Positions 1 to 11,635 of a stretch of 64,000 nucleotides of DNA are shown piece after piece. Under the pieces are notes generated by a model. It was not told the origin of the DNA. It did not search any database and saw only the letters and a program-made list of their open reading frames with translations. Source of the DNA: Pogona vitticeps (Eukaryota; Chordata; Lepidosauria; Squamata; Agamidae); contig NC_135783.1 of NCBI RefSeq assembly GCF_051106095.1, forward strand, positions 60,801,947 to 60,865,946, written 5' to 3'. Position 1 is the stretch's first letter, and each line of letters opens with the position of its first letter. A program made the position numbers and the translations under genes.

Positions 1-1099
1 TGCAGCAAACCGTATGAAGGCTTTCTTGTGCATCACCTTTAGAAGAGGGTTCCTTCTAGGGCGACAGCCCTGGAGATCAATTTGATGCAGTGTGCGGTGT
101 ATGGTTTGAGCACTGACAGGCTGACCCCCACCCCATCCCTTGAACCTCTTCAGCAATGCTGCCAGCACTCATACATCTATTTCCCAAAGCCAGCCTTTGG
201 TTATGACGCTGAACACATGCACTCAACTTCTTTGGTCAGCCATGGCGAGGCCTGTTCTGAGTGGTCCTGTTAAACTGCTGTATGGTCTTGGCCACCATGC
301 TGCAGCTCAGCTTCAGGGTTTTGGCAATCTTCTTATAGCCTAGGCCAGCGATGGTGAACCTATGGCACGGCTGCCACAGCTGGCACACAGAGCCCTTTCT
401 GCTGGCATGCAAGCCATAAATCACTGGATTGCTACCCCACCCCCGCACAGCCAAACCTGAGAAAGCAGCGGCAGCCACAGTGCTGCCAATTCGGCAGGCA
501 GATCCAGAGCAGCTGGCACTGGCAGCGGATCTGGAGTGGGCTCTTGAGGCAACTCTATGCTGGATTCCCCCTTCTGCTGCCACTTCTGGTTCCACCGCTG
601 CGGCACGTCACCCGCTGCCCCCCCCAAAGTCTGGCACGCAAGCACTAAAAGGTTCACCATCACTGGCCTAGGCCATCTTTATGTAGAGCAACAATTAGTT
701 TTTTCAGATCCCCAGATAATTCATTACCATGAGGTGCCATGTGGAACTTCCAGTGACCAGTCTGAGAGAGTGAGAGCAATAACACCTGCTCCCCCTTCAC
801 AAATGAGACTTGTGACACTAACGGGTCTCATGACACCAGGGAGGGAAAGCAGCTACTTGGGCCCAATTTGGACATTGTCACTTCGGGGTATACTCACTTT
901 TGTTGCCAGAGGTTTGGACATTAATGGCTGTGTGTTGTGTTATTTTGAAGGGACAGCACATTTACACTGTTATACAAGTTGTATACTCACTGCTTTACAT
1001 TGTAGCCAAGTGTTATTCCTTCAGTGTTGTCACATGAAAAGATATACTAAAATATTTATGAAATTTGAGGGGGTGTACTCACCTCTGTGATATACTGTA
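1..1099 (-). mobile_element. Tc1/mariner transposon, 5' part, cut by the window edge
   Basis: Read on the minus strand this is the 5' end of a Tc1-like DNA transposon. The right end (about 1070-1099) resembles the Tc1 terminal repeat with its 'gtgtactcac' motif and ends next to TA. Inside, the minus strand encodes the N-terminal helix-turn-helix region of a Tc1 transposase (KIAKTLKLSCSMVAKTIQQF, near 265-340). Further down, towards position 1, the reading resembles the linker region of the same family (PRRKPLLKVMHKKAF, near 10-60). The catalytic DDE part would lie left of the window. The coding region is split by the hAT insertion at 346-665, and the reading frame is not continuous, so the copy is dead. 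Family assignment is from recalled Tc1 sequence. Confidence 0.88.
346..665. mobile_element. Non-autonomous hAT element nested in the Tc1 element
   Basis: The ends are near-perfect 16-bp inverted repeats: CAGCGATGGTGAACCT at the left and AGGTTCACCATCACTG at the right, with one mismatch. The element is flanked by an exact 8-bp duplication, gcctaggc, at 338-345 and 666-673. Eight-bp duplications and CAG/CTG ends are typical of hAT transposons. At 320 bp, with a GC-rich middle and no transposase, it is non-autonomous. It sits inside the Tc1 copy, so it inserted later. Confidence 0.92.
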
Positions 1100-2507
1100 T
1101 AGAAGGAATCAGTTACAGATATGACACAGATCAGATTAAGACTCCCATAATCACTTACTTGGGAGTAACTCATATTAAACTCAGTGGGATTTACTTTCCA
1201 GTAAACGTATAAAGCACTGCAACTTAAAACAAAGTTCAGCATCAGACTGAGCTCAAATTTAGTCCCCAAGATGCATTAGGAGGCAGGATATTCCTTTTTA
1301 CAAAATCATCATTATATCTTAACTGTATGATTCTAGATACACAGCTAAGCAGATGAAGGGTAATGCTGCCACTGTAGAGAGGTGTAAGCAAGGATATTTC
1401 CACGTTCTTCCTGGGTACTATAGGCATCTTAGAACCATTTTAGCCATGAAGAGAGGTGGGAAGGAGAAGAAAGAAATATGCCAATTATTTGAGCTTCTAA
1501 TTCCTCACATTTCCAGCTTGCCTATATGAAATCAAGTGCATTGTACTGAGCAAGAACCCGGAAAGCATCCATTCTCGGTCCATCTTTCATGTTTCCTTGT
1601 GAAAGTTAACACAGGACAATTACTGTACTTGAGGCGGAAAGCCAAACCAGGTGCACATCTGGTTCTCTCCCTTTCATCACATTTGAAATGGTTCCCCGCA
1701 GAGGTGTATAGACCTGTGTTTTTGGATGACAACTCCCAGAATTCCCCCGGCAACACACAGCGAGGTACAACAGGCTGTGTCAACAATACCTTTCCGTAAC
1801 CTCATGTTTTCCAGATGTGTTGTGCTGTAACTCCTGCTATTTGGAGGCAGCATGAACACTGTTATTCTTCCAGTTCTGCAGAGCATCCCTGGAAGAGATT
1901 ATGTCACTATATGTGCTACCTGCTGGCAGACCAGCTCCTATCGGTAACTACAGTATTAAAGTAGCCAGCCTTTACGCAGTGGCAGTAGCTTGCTGGTGAG
2001 AAATGGTACAATAAAAATGTTATAATGTTCATCTTATGAAATTTCTGTTTTTAATATTTAATCATATGCAGTGTATATTTAATCTGTATTTAATAATTCC
2101 CATTATTATGTAATTCTGTTACTAATTTTTATCTGATCTGTTGATCATAATTAATAAAGGAATTGAAATTCTACTTTGCCCATACATTAGGGATTTATTA
2201 GTATTGTGTTACTACTCTAACATTTCTAGTCCTGGTGCCTGTGTGTTTCCATTCTACGTTATCAAGCATTTGCGCTCTCGTATGAATGAATATGATAATA
2301 TGTAGATGCTAACAATGGGCCATTTCATGTCCTGATAAAATAATTTCCGTTCTCTGTCATTTACGCTAGGACCAATGTTTGCCTAACATATAGAAATAAG
2401 ATAAGGTGAATGCCTTTCTGTATAACATTTGGTGCTAAGCCAGTTCTAAGTGTCTTTCACACTTGCTTTCCCATAACATAGGCTTTATCCATGAATATGC
2501 TGTATAA
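1100..2507. other. Intergenic, mostly unassigned
   Basis: No gene is visible. About 1150-1225 contains a 'cagtgggatttactttccagtaaacg' style segment that resembles a common squamate interspersed repeat. The rest is AT-rich with no family I recognise. Open frames here are short and have no domain-like sequence. Confidence 0.45.
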
Positions 2508-2642
2508 CAGTGGTTCCTAACTCAGCTCCCAAGATGTTCTTGGACTGCAGTTCCCAGAAGCCTTCACCACTAGCTGTGCTGGCCAGGATTTCTGGGAGTT
2601 GTAGTCCAAGAACATCTGAGATCCCAAGGTTGGGAACCACTG
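2508..2642. mobile_element. Short hAT-type hairpin MITE
   Basis: The ends are CAGTGGTTCCTAAC and GTTGGGAACCACTG, an inverted repeat of about 14 bp with one mismatch. The flanking 8-mers ctgtataa and atatataa agree at 6 of 8 positions. The inside is itself palindromic, with 'gttcttggactgcagttccc' against 'gggagttgtagtccaagaac'. A related copy lies at about 29415-29540 in RHOU intron 2. Confidence 0.75.
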
Positions 2643-4424
2643 ATATATAAACTAGGTTTGTTTGAGGCTGCGACTGCATGGCTAAATACTGCAGAATTTA
2701 CTGTGAATGTAAAACAGATGAATCTTCATTTAAAAAAAAAACTTATCACATGATGTAAAGGCGAATTTGAATTAGTCCAGATCTTTTTCCTCCTGATATA
2801 GAGACAGGAGGCATGACTGTGGGTGGTATGATGATCATATACTGTACTAAGTTGAATGTAGCAGGAACACTCATCCCTGTAATTTTTCCACTGAGTTTAA
2901 CACTAGATCATCTTATTGATACGTATACCAGTTTAGCACTATATCACCTCTGCATGGATCAAAAAAATAAAAATAACATCAGTATGAAATAGTAACAAGA
3001 CTGAAGAACTACAGCCAATTACTATGTTTCTGCTACATGTGTAAAAGTGTTCATACATTATGAAGAACTTTGGAAAACTGTCCCTTTTCTCTAGCGCGAT
3101 AAAATACTTTAAACAGTCCATTGGCTTTACAATGAATCTTAAAATGAGTGCCAGGGAGCACCCAGATGGTGGGATCAAAGGAATGGGGCTGTGGATTGTG
3201 GTGCAGATTAAACCACATGGAATTGAGGGGAACCAAAAGAACCTGCAATCTCTGTGTGATTATGTAATCTTGAGCAAAAGCATAAAATGGGATGCAAATC
3301 AAGTCGCAGCAATTTGACTTGTCAATGTAGTCCTAGTCTACGTTTTTACCAAATAACGCTGAACAAAGGATGTCTGAGATAAATGTATGTGGAACAATAG
3401 AAGTTATGCTTTTAGTAGCTGCAACTTAAATCTTTTAACATATTTAAATCTACTGGACCACAATCATCTCCCACCGGACAATACTAAGAGAACTGGCATT
3501 TTAAAACAGCTTGTGAATCACTGCCTCTGGAGAAGTACTTGAATAAAAAATAGCAAACAGAACACCAGTATGAAATAAAGTACATATGTAACTGTCTCGT
3601 ACAAAAACCATTTTGTTTTATTTCAGTGGTATTTAAGACCTCCAGAAACAACAAATGAATAAAATGTAATGAGATGTCATAGAAAACTGTTGATCACACT
3701 GGCTGATTTGATTCCTCCCCCCTTCTTCAGTAAGTTTTTAAAAAAAGAACAATGTGACTTTGCAGCTTTAATTTTAGCAAGACTTTTGGTATTTTTATAT
3801 TTTTCATACAAAATATTTGATGCAATGGTAATAACAATCAGTATCTTTTCGATGAAAATACCTAATACTGTGAATTATGGGCTTTGTTACATATATTGCA
3901 AGGTGTGTGAGAAAATAGTGAAAAAGAGCAACGAAAAGCTGTAAGTCAGCATTTATGTTAGAAAAAAAATAGTCTTGAAAATTAGACTGTGATGTGTTAT
4001 AATCACACTTTCACATTAGTGGGTCACACATACCCCCCAGGTAGTCACAGGCACCTCTTTTGTATCTTCACCTTAACCTTAGCTACACTCTTTAGTGCCA
4101 CTAGGATAACCACCCCCAAACCCTCTGCCAAGAATTTGGGGTTGCTCCTTTTACGGTGCCTCACCCAGAGCCTCCCTGACCCAAGCTAGTATCTATTCTA
4201 TATTCAAATGCTGAGCTGGAAAGGTTTCCCTTTCTGCTACAATCTCTTCTCTTTCCTCTGGTATTATGTAGCCTTGTGTGGCATGGGTGTAATGTTTTCT
4301 ATTTACGGTATAGACTGCTTAGTATCTTCTAAGTTGCTCATAACATTAAACCATAAGCCTCTGATTCTGAACAAAGGGAATTTATTCAGGTAAATGGTAG
4401 GAAGGGAAGGGAAAGGTAGGAAGT
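2643..4424. other. Intergenic, nothing recognised
   Basis: AT-rich sequence with no convincing coding region. Open frames of 60-91 codons near 3050-3320 and 3669-3944 have low-complexity or unremarkable translations and overlap on both strands, so I do not call them genes. Confidence 0.4.
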
Positions 4425-4870
4425 AGAGATGGGCACGAACCACAGTTCGGCACTTCAGCCCAGCTCTGTGTGATGCCTGCACAGGTGTTCCAGGGGCACC
4501 GTGCACTCCCCTCTCCTGCCTCCTCTGTGTGCTTGCCCATTCCCTGGCTGAAGTGCGGTTCCCTCCCCCGCCTCCTCAGTGTGGTTACCACTCACTGATT
4601 GCAGTGTGTACTTCCCTCCTTGGCCTCCTCAGGTGGCTGCACCACTGTGGGCTTCCCTGCCCCACCTCCTCGTCTGAGTAGGCAGCAATTAGAGGAAGCA
4701 GAGAAGGGAAGCATGTGCTAGGATCAGGTAGGTGAGTGGGCAGTAGTACCAAGGGGGCAGGAAGTGTGCTTCAGTTAGGGAATGGGCAAGTGGGTAGAGG
4801 GGGTGGGAGAGGAGAGTGTGTTATGCCCACAGAACACCTGTGTGGGTGCTGCGCCGAACTGGCTTGAACC
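4425..4870. mobile_element. Probable hAT-type repeat, ends unclear
   Basis: The left end reads tagagatgggcacgaacc. The same signature appears in reverse complement at 20823-20840 (gttcatgcccatctcta), which suggests one terminal repeat of a hAT family. The interior is GC-rich and repeats the theme 'cacctcctcNgtgtg...'. A matching right end was not found, so the boundaries are approximate. Confidence 0.45.
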
Positions 4871-5835
4871 ACTTAACTGCCGTTTATCAGAATTCAATAA
4901 GCAAAATGAAAAGAGGAAGGCAGTATTTAACTACTCTGATCACTCAGCCATCTTGACCAGAAGTCTAGTGCAAGACATGTCAAACTGACCTGGAACACTG
5001 GGAATTACTGATCAAGAAGAGACATACCTTCAAAGCTCCTCTTGGTGTTACATCAATATGTCTTGAACAGTATTGGAAGGTTTTGATACCAAGTTCTCTT
5101 TTGATTTGCCATCATAGTACAAATTCTTTCAAAGGTAGTAGTTTTTTTCTCCTGAAAAACAGAATCCTTCAAAGACAGGAGCAGATCAATTGTTTATACT
5201 TCTAAAACTGAAATCAGTTTAAAAAAAAAGGCAAAGAAAAAGTTTCTCAGGCAACATTTTTGTACAGCCCGCAGCAGTCGTATTAGTTTATTTTACTCCT
5301 CCATAATAATCATTTGCTATACACAGAAGGCCTGTGTTTAGTAAATGATTATTTACTTTCAGGGTCTTATCTTCTTTTTTGTGTCAATGGTGTTTCTCTC
5401 TTTTGGAAGGGTTGATTTTCCCTGAAGATAATAGATTATCCTGGCATTTATAAGGGACATGTGAGAATCAAATGACATTAATATAATTTCCTAGCATTGG
5501 CAGTAAAGATCCCAGCATCTGTGTCCACGATAAACAGAATGCTCAGCTACTATCATAAAAATAACTTTCTGTAGCTGCCAGAGAGTTGATGGGAAATCTG
5601 TATCAGCAGTAAAGAGAAAAGGGATGCGATGCGGTTATGCATGAGGTGGCCTTAGAGCCTTGGGCTCCCATCTCCAGCAGTTCCCTGCTGGCACCAGAAC
5701 TCCATACCTCATTGAGAAGATGTTGCTCAAATGGCATGATGGACCCCGTTGCATTCACCCTTGCCTCTCTTCCCACTTCCCTCCCTATCTCCTGGCTTTT
5801 TGGCCTGCCACCATAGGGCCAATTCTGTCCTTTGG
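4871..5835. other. Intergenic, nothing recognised
   Basis: AT-rich, non-coding by inspection. No terminal repeats, SINE boxes or domain-like translations were found. Confidence 0.4.
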
Positions 5836-6425
5836 GTTGTTGTTGCTGTGTACTGTTAAGCCACATCCAACTTATGGCAGTCCTATGAATGAGTGATCAC
5901 CAAAATGTCCTGTCCACAACCGCCCTGCTCAGTTGTAAACTCAAGCCTGTGGCTTCCTTTAGGGAGTTGGTCCATCTCATATTTGGACTTCCTCTTTTCC
6001 TCTAGCCTTCCAACTTTCCCAGCATTATTGTTTCCCCCCCCCCTGAGAATCCTGCCTTCTTGTGATGTGCCCAAGGTAGAACACAAGGTAGCCTCAGTTT
6101 AATCATTTTTGCCTCCAGAGTTCTGGCTTGATTTGGTATAAGGTCCATTCATTCAACTTTCTGGCAGTCCAGGGTATTTGCTAAGCTCTCCTCCAGCACT
6201 ACATTTCCCCCCTTTCAGCTTTCTTAACTTCCAGCTTTCACATCCATGAATGGTGATCGGAAACACAACATTTTGGATCATCTTGTTTTCCAGTGACACA
6301 TTTTTACATTTGACTATCTTTTCTAGTTTCTTCATTGTTGCCCTTCCTAGCCTTCGGTCTTCTTCTGATTTCTTGTCTGCAGTCTCCATTTGGAATGATG
6401 ATTCAACCAAGGTATACAACTGTGA
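5836..6425 (-). mobile_element. RTE/BovB-like LINE, 3' region
   Basis: On the minus strand, 6153-6419 encodes a C-terminal RTE signature: KMIQNVVFPITIHGCESWKL, the counterpart of the BovB 'VKAMVFPVVMYGCESW' segment. The sequence then runs to the LINE 3' end near 5836, where the tail (reverse complement of 'gtgtactgttaagccacatc') matches other copies at 19543, 51543 and 60266 and the tails of Sauria-type SINEs. The frame is broken and the 5' part is absent, so this is an old 5'-truncated insertion. Confidence 0.8.
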
Positions 6426-6438
6426 TGTGCCTCTGGCG

Positions 6439-7270
6439 TGTCACCAGATTATTTCACTAGCCTAAGGCCCACACCACATTCCCTTTTATGCTGCCACCAG
6501 TTGATCTCAATTAACAATATTTGCTTAGGAAGATTGAGGTCCATACTACATGTAAATGATAACAAAACAGGTTTATTGGATGCAGTTCACATAAATAGGT
6601 TCCTAAAAGACTTCAAACTATTCAGTAGATTTGTACTAACTTATTTCACATGTAACTCTAAGTTCCACACTCTCAACTGTCTTGCTTCACTCCTCACAGA
6701 TGAACTCCTCTCTCTGACTCTTTAACTCAGGGGTCCCCAATCCACGGACCGCGGCCCGGTGCCGGTTTGTAGGTTTCCTTGAACCGGACTGTGGACACAG
6801 ATCTCAGCCCCCCCACATGCGCGCACAGTGGGTGTGTTGCGCTTGCGGAGGGGTGTGTCACGCCTGTGGGTGCGCGTGTCAGTGCGTCATGTCCCTCCAT
6901 GAGCACAACACGTCCACCCATGAGCGTGACACACTCCACCACAAATGCAACACACCCACCTGCAAGCATGACATGTCCCTCTGCAAGCACGACATGCTCA
7001 TCCACAAGCATGACACGCCCATCTACGAGCATGGGGATGCCCCCCCACAGATGGAGCCCGCACCCCCCAACTGGTCTACAGTCCCAAAACAGTTGGGGAC
7101 CGCTGCTTTAACTGACTTCTCACTTCAGACTCTCCCTGGCTATCTCATGCACTAACTGCTCTATCAGCCTCACCCCTCCCTCCACGTTTCTATGGCTCCA
7201 CTTCTCAACAACTCCCATTGGCGTATGCAAATACCCTCATACATATGCAAAAGCAGGGTAATCGCTACAA
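6439..7270 (-). mobile_element. LTR fossil, minus strand, with a later hAT insertion
   Basis: The + strand left edge reads TGTCACC. Antisense landmarks are an AATAAA signal (tttatt at 6572-6577), a CCAAT box (attgg at 7217-7221) and an octamer-like ATGCAAAT just beside it. The same 'cccattggcNtatgcaaata' block occurs in the clearer LTR at 49980-50375, so both appear to belong to one LTR family. The right boundary is uncertain (about 7260-7275) and I saw no clear flanking duplication. It is a broken fossil with no coding part. Confidence 0.5.
6728..7105. mobile_element. Non-autonomous hAT element with an internal minisatellite
   Basis: The ends are CAGGGGTCCCCAA and TTGGGGACCGCTG, an inverted repeat with one mismatch, flanked by an exact 8-bp duplication ctttaact at 6720-6727 and 7106-7113. 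The interior (about 6865-7035) is an imperfect tandem array with a unit near 24 bp built on 'caNgagcatgacac'. The array gives long open frames on both strands, which are artefacts of the repeat. Related elements lie at 21704-22022 and 36353-36655. Confidence 0.93.
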
Positions 7271-8261
7271 CAACATCTCTAACTATTTGGGAAAGGCAAG
7301 CAATGGAGCACCAGCATCAAAATTCAGAAGATTTCTTGTTATCCATGCCCAGGCAGTCTTTATCTACCACAACTGCATAGCATCAGAAGGGGCCACCCCA
7401 TTGTATCACATGTATCCACCCCAAAATCTCAGGTTTTGACCTTCGAATCTCAGGGAACACAATGCTGCAGACCTGGCAATCTTAGACAAAAAGGACCATT
7501 GACAAGGTAGCTTCAGCTGCCCTGAGACAGCATTATGTTGGCAAAGCATGAACTGTAGATTGTGGCAACTCCACTGCTCTTACAAGCATCAAAATGCTCC
7601 TCCCGCAGCTTGAGGGTGGATTTAGGCAGTGAGTATTACTTCCTCTGGTATTACTTTCATTTCCCTAATCCTTTCAATTTATTCATGTTCTTCTTCATTT
7701 CAATTTCACACTTCACTTAAGAAAAAAGTGACTCTTCTTTCCATTTAGTCTAAACTCTTTGGTTTGAAGTAATTAAATAGTCTGCTTTTGAGTATCAAAG
7801 TTGCCATTCTGCATTATATTCTTGTTTTTTGTTTGCTTGCTCTTACTAGAAAAGGATGCACTGTCCAGGTTCTCTTCTTCCTGCTGCTTTCCAAAGTGGC
7901 CTTTCTCTCCCTTAGTGGCTGAGCAAGAAAGGACTCGCCTACCATTATCAGCACCTTTCTTTTCTCCTTGACATTCCTTATATTTAATATTTACCAAGGA
8001 GTTATTTATCATGTGCCTGGATCCATTTCTTTCTTTCTGCCTGAATTTACATTGTCATTCTGTTTTTAATTATCTTGCTGTTAATGGTGGGTACAAAGAA
8101 ACAACCTTTCTCTTTTGGTCGCTTTGTTCTCTGCCCTCCTACTTGCTCTGCTTGCAGGTCTCAGTTTTGATCACCTTATGATTCCTTGTGTTCTCTTTGG
8201 AATCATTCTATTTATCCTCTTCTTCTGTTGGATCACCATCTCTTCAAATGTACTCTGTTTA
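7271..8261. other. Intergenic, nothing recognised
   Basis: No gene or element boundary found. Short frames have no family-like sequence. Confidence 0.35.
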
Positions 8262-8410
8262 ATCAAGTTTTTGTTATGTCAGATTGCTTCAGACTTATAG
8301 TGACCCTAATATCTAGCGTCCTTCTGTTATTAACACCCCTGTTCAGATCTTGCAAAATTCAAGCCATGGTTTCCTTTATTTAGTCAGTCCATCTCTGTCT
8401 TCTTTCCCGG
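8262..8410 (-). mobile_element. RTE-type LINE or related SINE 3' fragment
   Basis: The stretch 'cttatagtgaccctaatatc' followed by '...gttcagatcttgcaaaattc' parallels the minus-strand LINE 3' segments at 5836-5960, 19543-19680 and 60266-60410. It is a short diverged piece. Confidence 0.5.
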
Positions 8411-8429
8411 CTGTATCAACTTTCTTTTT

Positions 8430-9560
8430 TCTTTTTACCAGTTTTGGATGCCTGCCTATCAGTGCACAGTGCATGAGAAACAAAGTAAGCTTGAACTCTT
8501 AGCATGGGAAGGCATATACGATCAAGCAGGAATTACCAAAACCTGGTGGGATGATATGTATGACTGGAATGTAGTGACTGAAGGGTACAACTTATTCAAA
8601 AAGGAATATAAACAGGAAGCGAGGACAAAAAACATTTTGTGTCAATGGTCTGTACAAATGTGAGGAGATTCCAGATTGCGGATCTGGTAATGCTCTCCTA
8701 CATCAGATTATGAAACATTCAGATAGGAGAAACATAGTATTTCGTGGACATGTCCACGAAAGCTCACATTAAAATATAATATTTTAAGATGCCATTTATT
8801 TTTTATCTTGTTTTGTTTCTTTGGATTTTGTCATAGTTACTTCAAATATCTTGGTATCTGTTAAAAGCCCAGCTCTACCAGGGCTCTAAGGGTCAACACA
8901 TTCTTCAGTAGCCTTGTTGACTGCTTCATCCTCCAGAAGGTGGAAGCACCAGCAAGAAAATCAGCTGTCCTGTATCTGGTCCAACTAGCAAGGAAGAATT
9001 TGTCAATGAGGTAGAAACAGTGGTAACTTTGCGTGGAAATGACTACACCCACTTGGGATTTGTTATGCTGAGAAAAGGAGAAGCCAAGAATGGTATAACA
9101 AGTGTTCCAAACTTTAGGAAAGCTGATTTCTATAAGCTTAGAGAAATACTTGGTCAAACTTCTTGGTTATAAACACCCAAAGAAAAGGGAGTCCATAATT
9201 CATGGGAGTTTCTTAGGGGAGAGATGCCAAAGGCAGAATCACAAACAATTCTTATGAGAAAGGAAAGTGGGAAATATTTTTTTAAAAAAGATTTTTTTAA
9301 AAAAAATAAAGAGCTTTCAGATGAGCTAATGGAAGGGGCTCCAGTTCACCATGAAAGAGTGCAAACAAGCAACCAATAATATTGTAGAGAAGGTTAGGAA
9401 GGGAAAAGCTCAAAATGAGTCCAGGCTTGCCGATGAGAAGTTAAAATGTGGGGCATGTCCTGGATTAAGAGGAGAAACAAAGAAATGAGAGGTCCACGTT
9501 ATGAGGGGGATGGAGAAAGCCATAAATAGATACAATCCTCCAATTTTATGTTTTTCTCTT
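8430..9560 (+). mobile_element. CR1-type LINE fragment (endonuclease region and downstream)
   Basis: The + strand frame at 8448-8663 reads YDQAGITKTWWDDMYDWNVV, close to the CR1 apurinic endonuclease motif 'YDIIGITETWWDESHDW'. Downstream, about 9020-9240, the DNA still resembles the CR1 linker between endonuclease and reverse transcriptase ('ggaaagctgatttctataag'). The frame is broken and neither the start nor the reverse transcriptase is present. A Penelope-like piece interrupts it near 8700-8790. Confidence 0.72.
8700..8790 (+). mobile_element. Penelope-like terminal remnant with a perfect palindrome
   Basis: At 8737-8758 the sequence tttcgtggacatgtccac plus gaaa is perfectly self-complementary over 22 bp. 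It is followed by gctcacattaaaatata. The same 'ccacgaaagctcacattaaaatata' block occurs, inverted, at 53745-53785. In Penelope-like elements this block is the 3' half of a hammerhead ribozyme (stem II, then GAAA). It is an old fragment. Confidence 0.5.
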
Positions 9561-9829
9561 TAGCTTTGTCTAACTTTCATTTCAGTAAGGTAGCTTTCCT
9601 TCTTGTTACTCATCTCTTCCTAATATTGGCAAGTTAAAAGAGGAAGGCTTGTTTTATTTCCTGTGATCACATGCTTTGGAAATGGACCAAAAGAAAGCAG
9701 TCCTGCCCACAGTAAAGGTGCAGGTAGGATTGCTCTTGAGGTGGGTTAGTTTGCTCCAGCAAAGACATCATTCACCCTTTAGGAGTGAAACAGCCTGGGC
9801 CAAAGGGTGGGCTGAACACCTGTGTAGTC

Positions 9830-10077
9830 AGCCTCTTACTCAGTCAGCTAGGTATCTGGCTTCAGAGCCAGAGGTTGGGAGTTCAGTTCCCCAATGTGTG
9901 TCCTAGGAGAAGAACCAGCCTCTGTAGTCTTGGGCAAATGGCAGTTTGAGAGCACCCCAGAAGAAGAGACTGGTAAACCACTTCTGAGTATTCTATATCT
10001 ATAAAATCATGCAAAAGGGTCACTAAAAGTCAGAACAGACTTAATGGCACACAATTGTAATTGTTGTTGTTATACTT
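9830..10077 (+). mobile_element. Sauria-type tRNA-derived SINE
   Basis: The head carries a tRNA-like promoter: an A-box region 'cagtcagctaggtatctggc' and a B box near 9880-9892 (gagttcagttcccc). Downstream, 'ctggtaaaccacttctgagt' marks the SINE body. The 3' part 'gtcagaacagacttaatggc' is the tail shared with the RTE/BovB LINE copies in this window. A short (gtt)n tail ends it. Other copies lie at 20318, 27295, 44920, 47971 and 49490. Confidence 0.82.
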
Positions 10078-11623
10078 CAAAACTACACCTTCTACAGTCT
10101 CCTAATATTACAACTTTCTTAATTCCATTTTTTTTTTTTTGTTAAAACTTCCATGCTTGGTCTTCTTCATATTTCCAGCATTTCCATTTCTTTTTCTGAT
10201 GCTTTCATTTTCAATGTTTCAGGCCTCTTTCCCTGGGCCTTTTGAGTTTGTGATTGTTCTCAAAAAAATTCTTTAGGTCTTTAGGCTTCTCCTCTTGATT
10301 GACTCATTTCCCTGCTTCCTGTCATTTCTCAAATATGTCCCTTCTTGGTGCCTTTTTCTTTCTTTTACCTAATTTTTGTTCTCTGCCCTGGGAGACCCAG
10401 TTTACAAATGATTTACCACCCTTTGGCAGCAAGCCAAAACATTTCAGTTAAAAGTGTGGATTTCATGGAAACACTGGCTAACTTGAACTGCTTTGCTTTG
10501 TTAGTATGGCAGTTGCTTTGTCTTTTTGTTATTACTGCTGGTGATTAATTTTTTATTAAGCAATTTCAATTCCTTTGAGGATTGCATTGTTTTGATTGTC
10601 ATCCACTCTGGGGTTACCATAGGAATAAAACGTGTGAAATAAATATATTTTTGATTTTGAATGTATAGAGAGAGACTTGAGAGGGAAGGGGAGGTTTGCC
10701 TTGAAAGTATTATGAGAATATGTCCAGGTATAGATGTTTTTTCCATTCAACCTGGTGCATTCCTGGGCGGAGGGGCTGGGGTTATTGTTGAGTTGAATTG
10801 TTTTAAATTGATCACCCCAGTATTTGTGTCCAATTGCTGCTGGATGTATTAAGATGTACCAGTATGTCTTGTGCAGACATGTTTTGTATTGTCACTGAAC
10901 ATTTTGCTCCTGATTCACATTGCTCGCCCACCCCTTTTGTTTACCTTCTCTTCCCTAACCCCACTCCATTCACCCTGCTCCATCCTCCTCTTTTCCCCCT
11001 GTTCAATGATTGAGCACAAAGTTTCTTCCCTCCTGTTACCATGATTATCGCTACCAGCCACGTCTTCTCATCAGACAACGTCCATGAGAGAAGGTCATTG
11101 CAAAGCATTTACCCACATTCAAAAAATAAGACATGAAAATACAAGACGGTGATACTTTGAAACATCAACCCTGGCAATATAAGGGGCTTAATAAGGACCA
11201 AAAAGATTTCTAAAAGAGATTAAATGAAGTCACTCAGTGCAGAGAATGTGTCATTTAGATATCAACTTTGGTTAGTTTTGTTTGCTTGTTTCCTGATGTT
11301 ACTTTAAGCATTCAAACTGGATGCCACCCATCGCAGTTTTATGATCTAACATACAGTTTTTCTTTAAAAAAAATAGTAACAATCAAGTAAATGGTATCTG
11401 AATTCTTTTAAAATAACTTTTGTTCTAATCATTCAACACAGACTGCTCTTGCTCATATTAACATTATCTTATTTGGAGTAAATTTAGTGACTATAATTTT
11501 TTATCTTCAGTACTATTCTTTTTGCTTTGAACTTTTCAGTTTTCACAGGCTAGATCTTGGTTTTTCTTTCATCTCTCTCTCTATGTGTCTTTCTTCCTTC
11601 GCTCTCCTCTCATTCTGTTGAAG
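10078..11623. other. Intergenic, nothing recognised
   Basis: AT-rich DNA. A purine-rich motif and runs of T are present, but no element ends, SINE boxes or gene-like frames were found. Confidence 0.35.
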
Positions 11624-11635
11624 TTCCCTGGGGTT

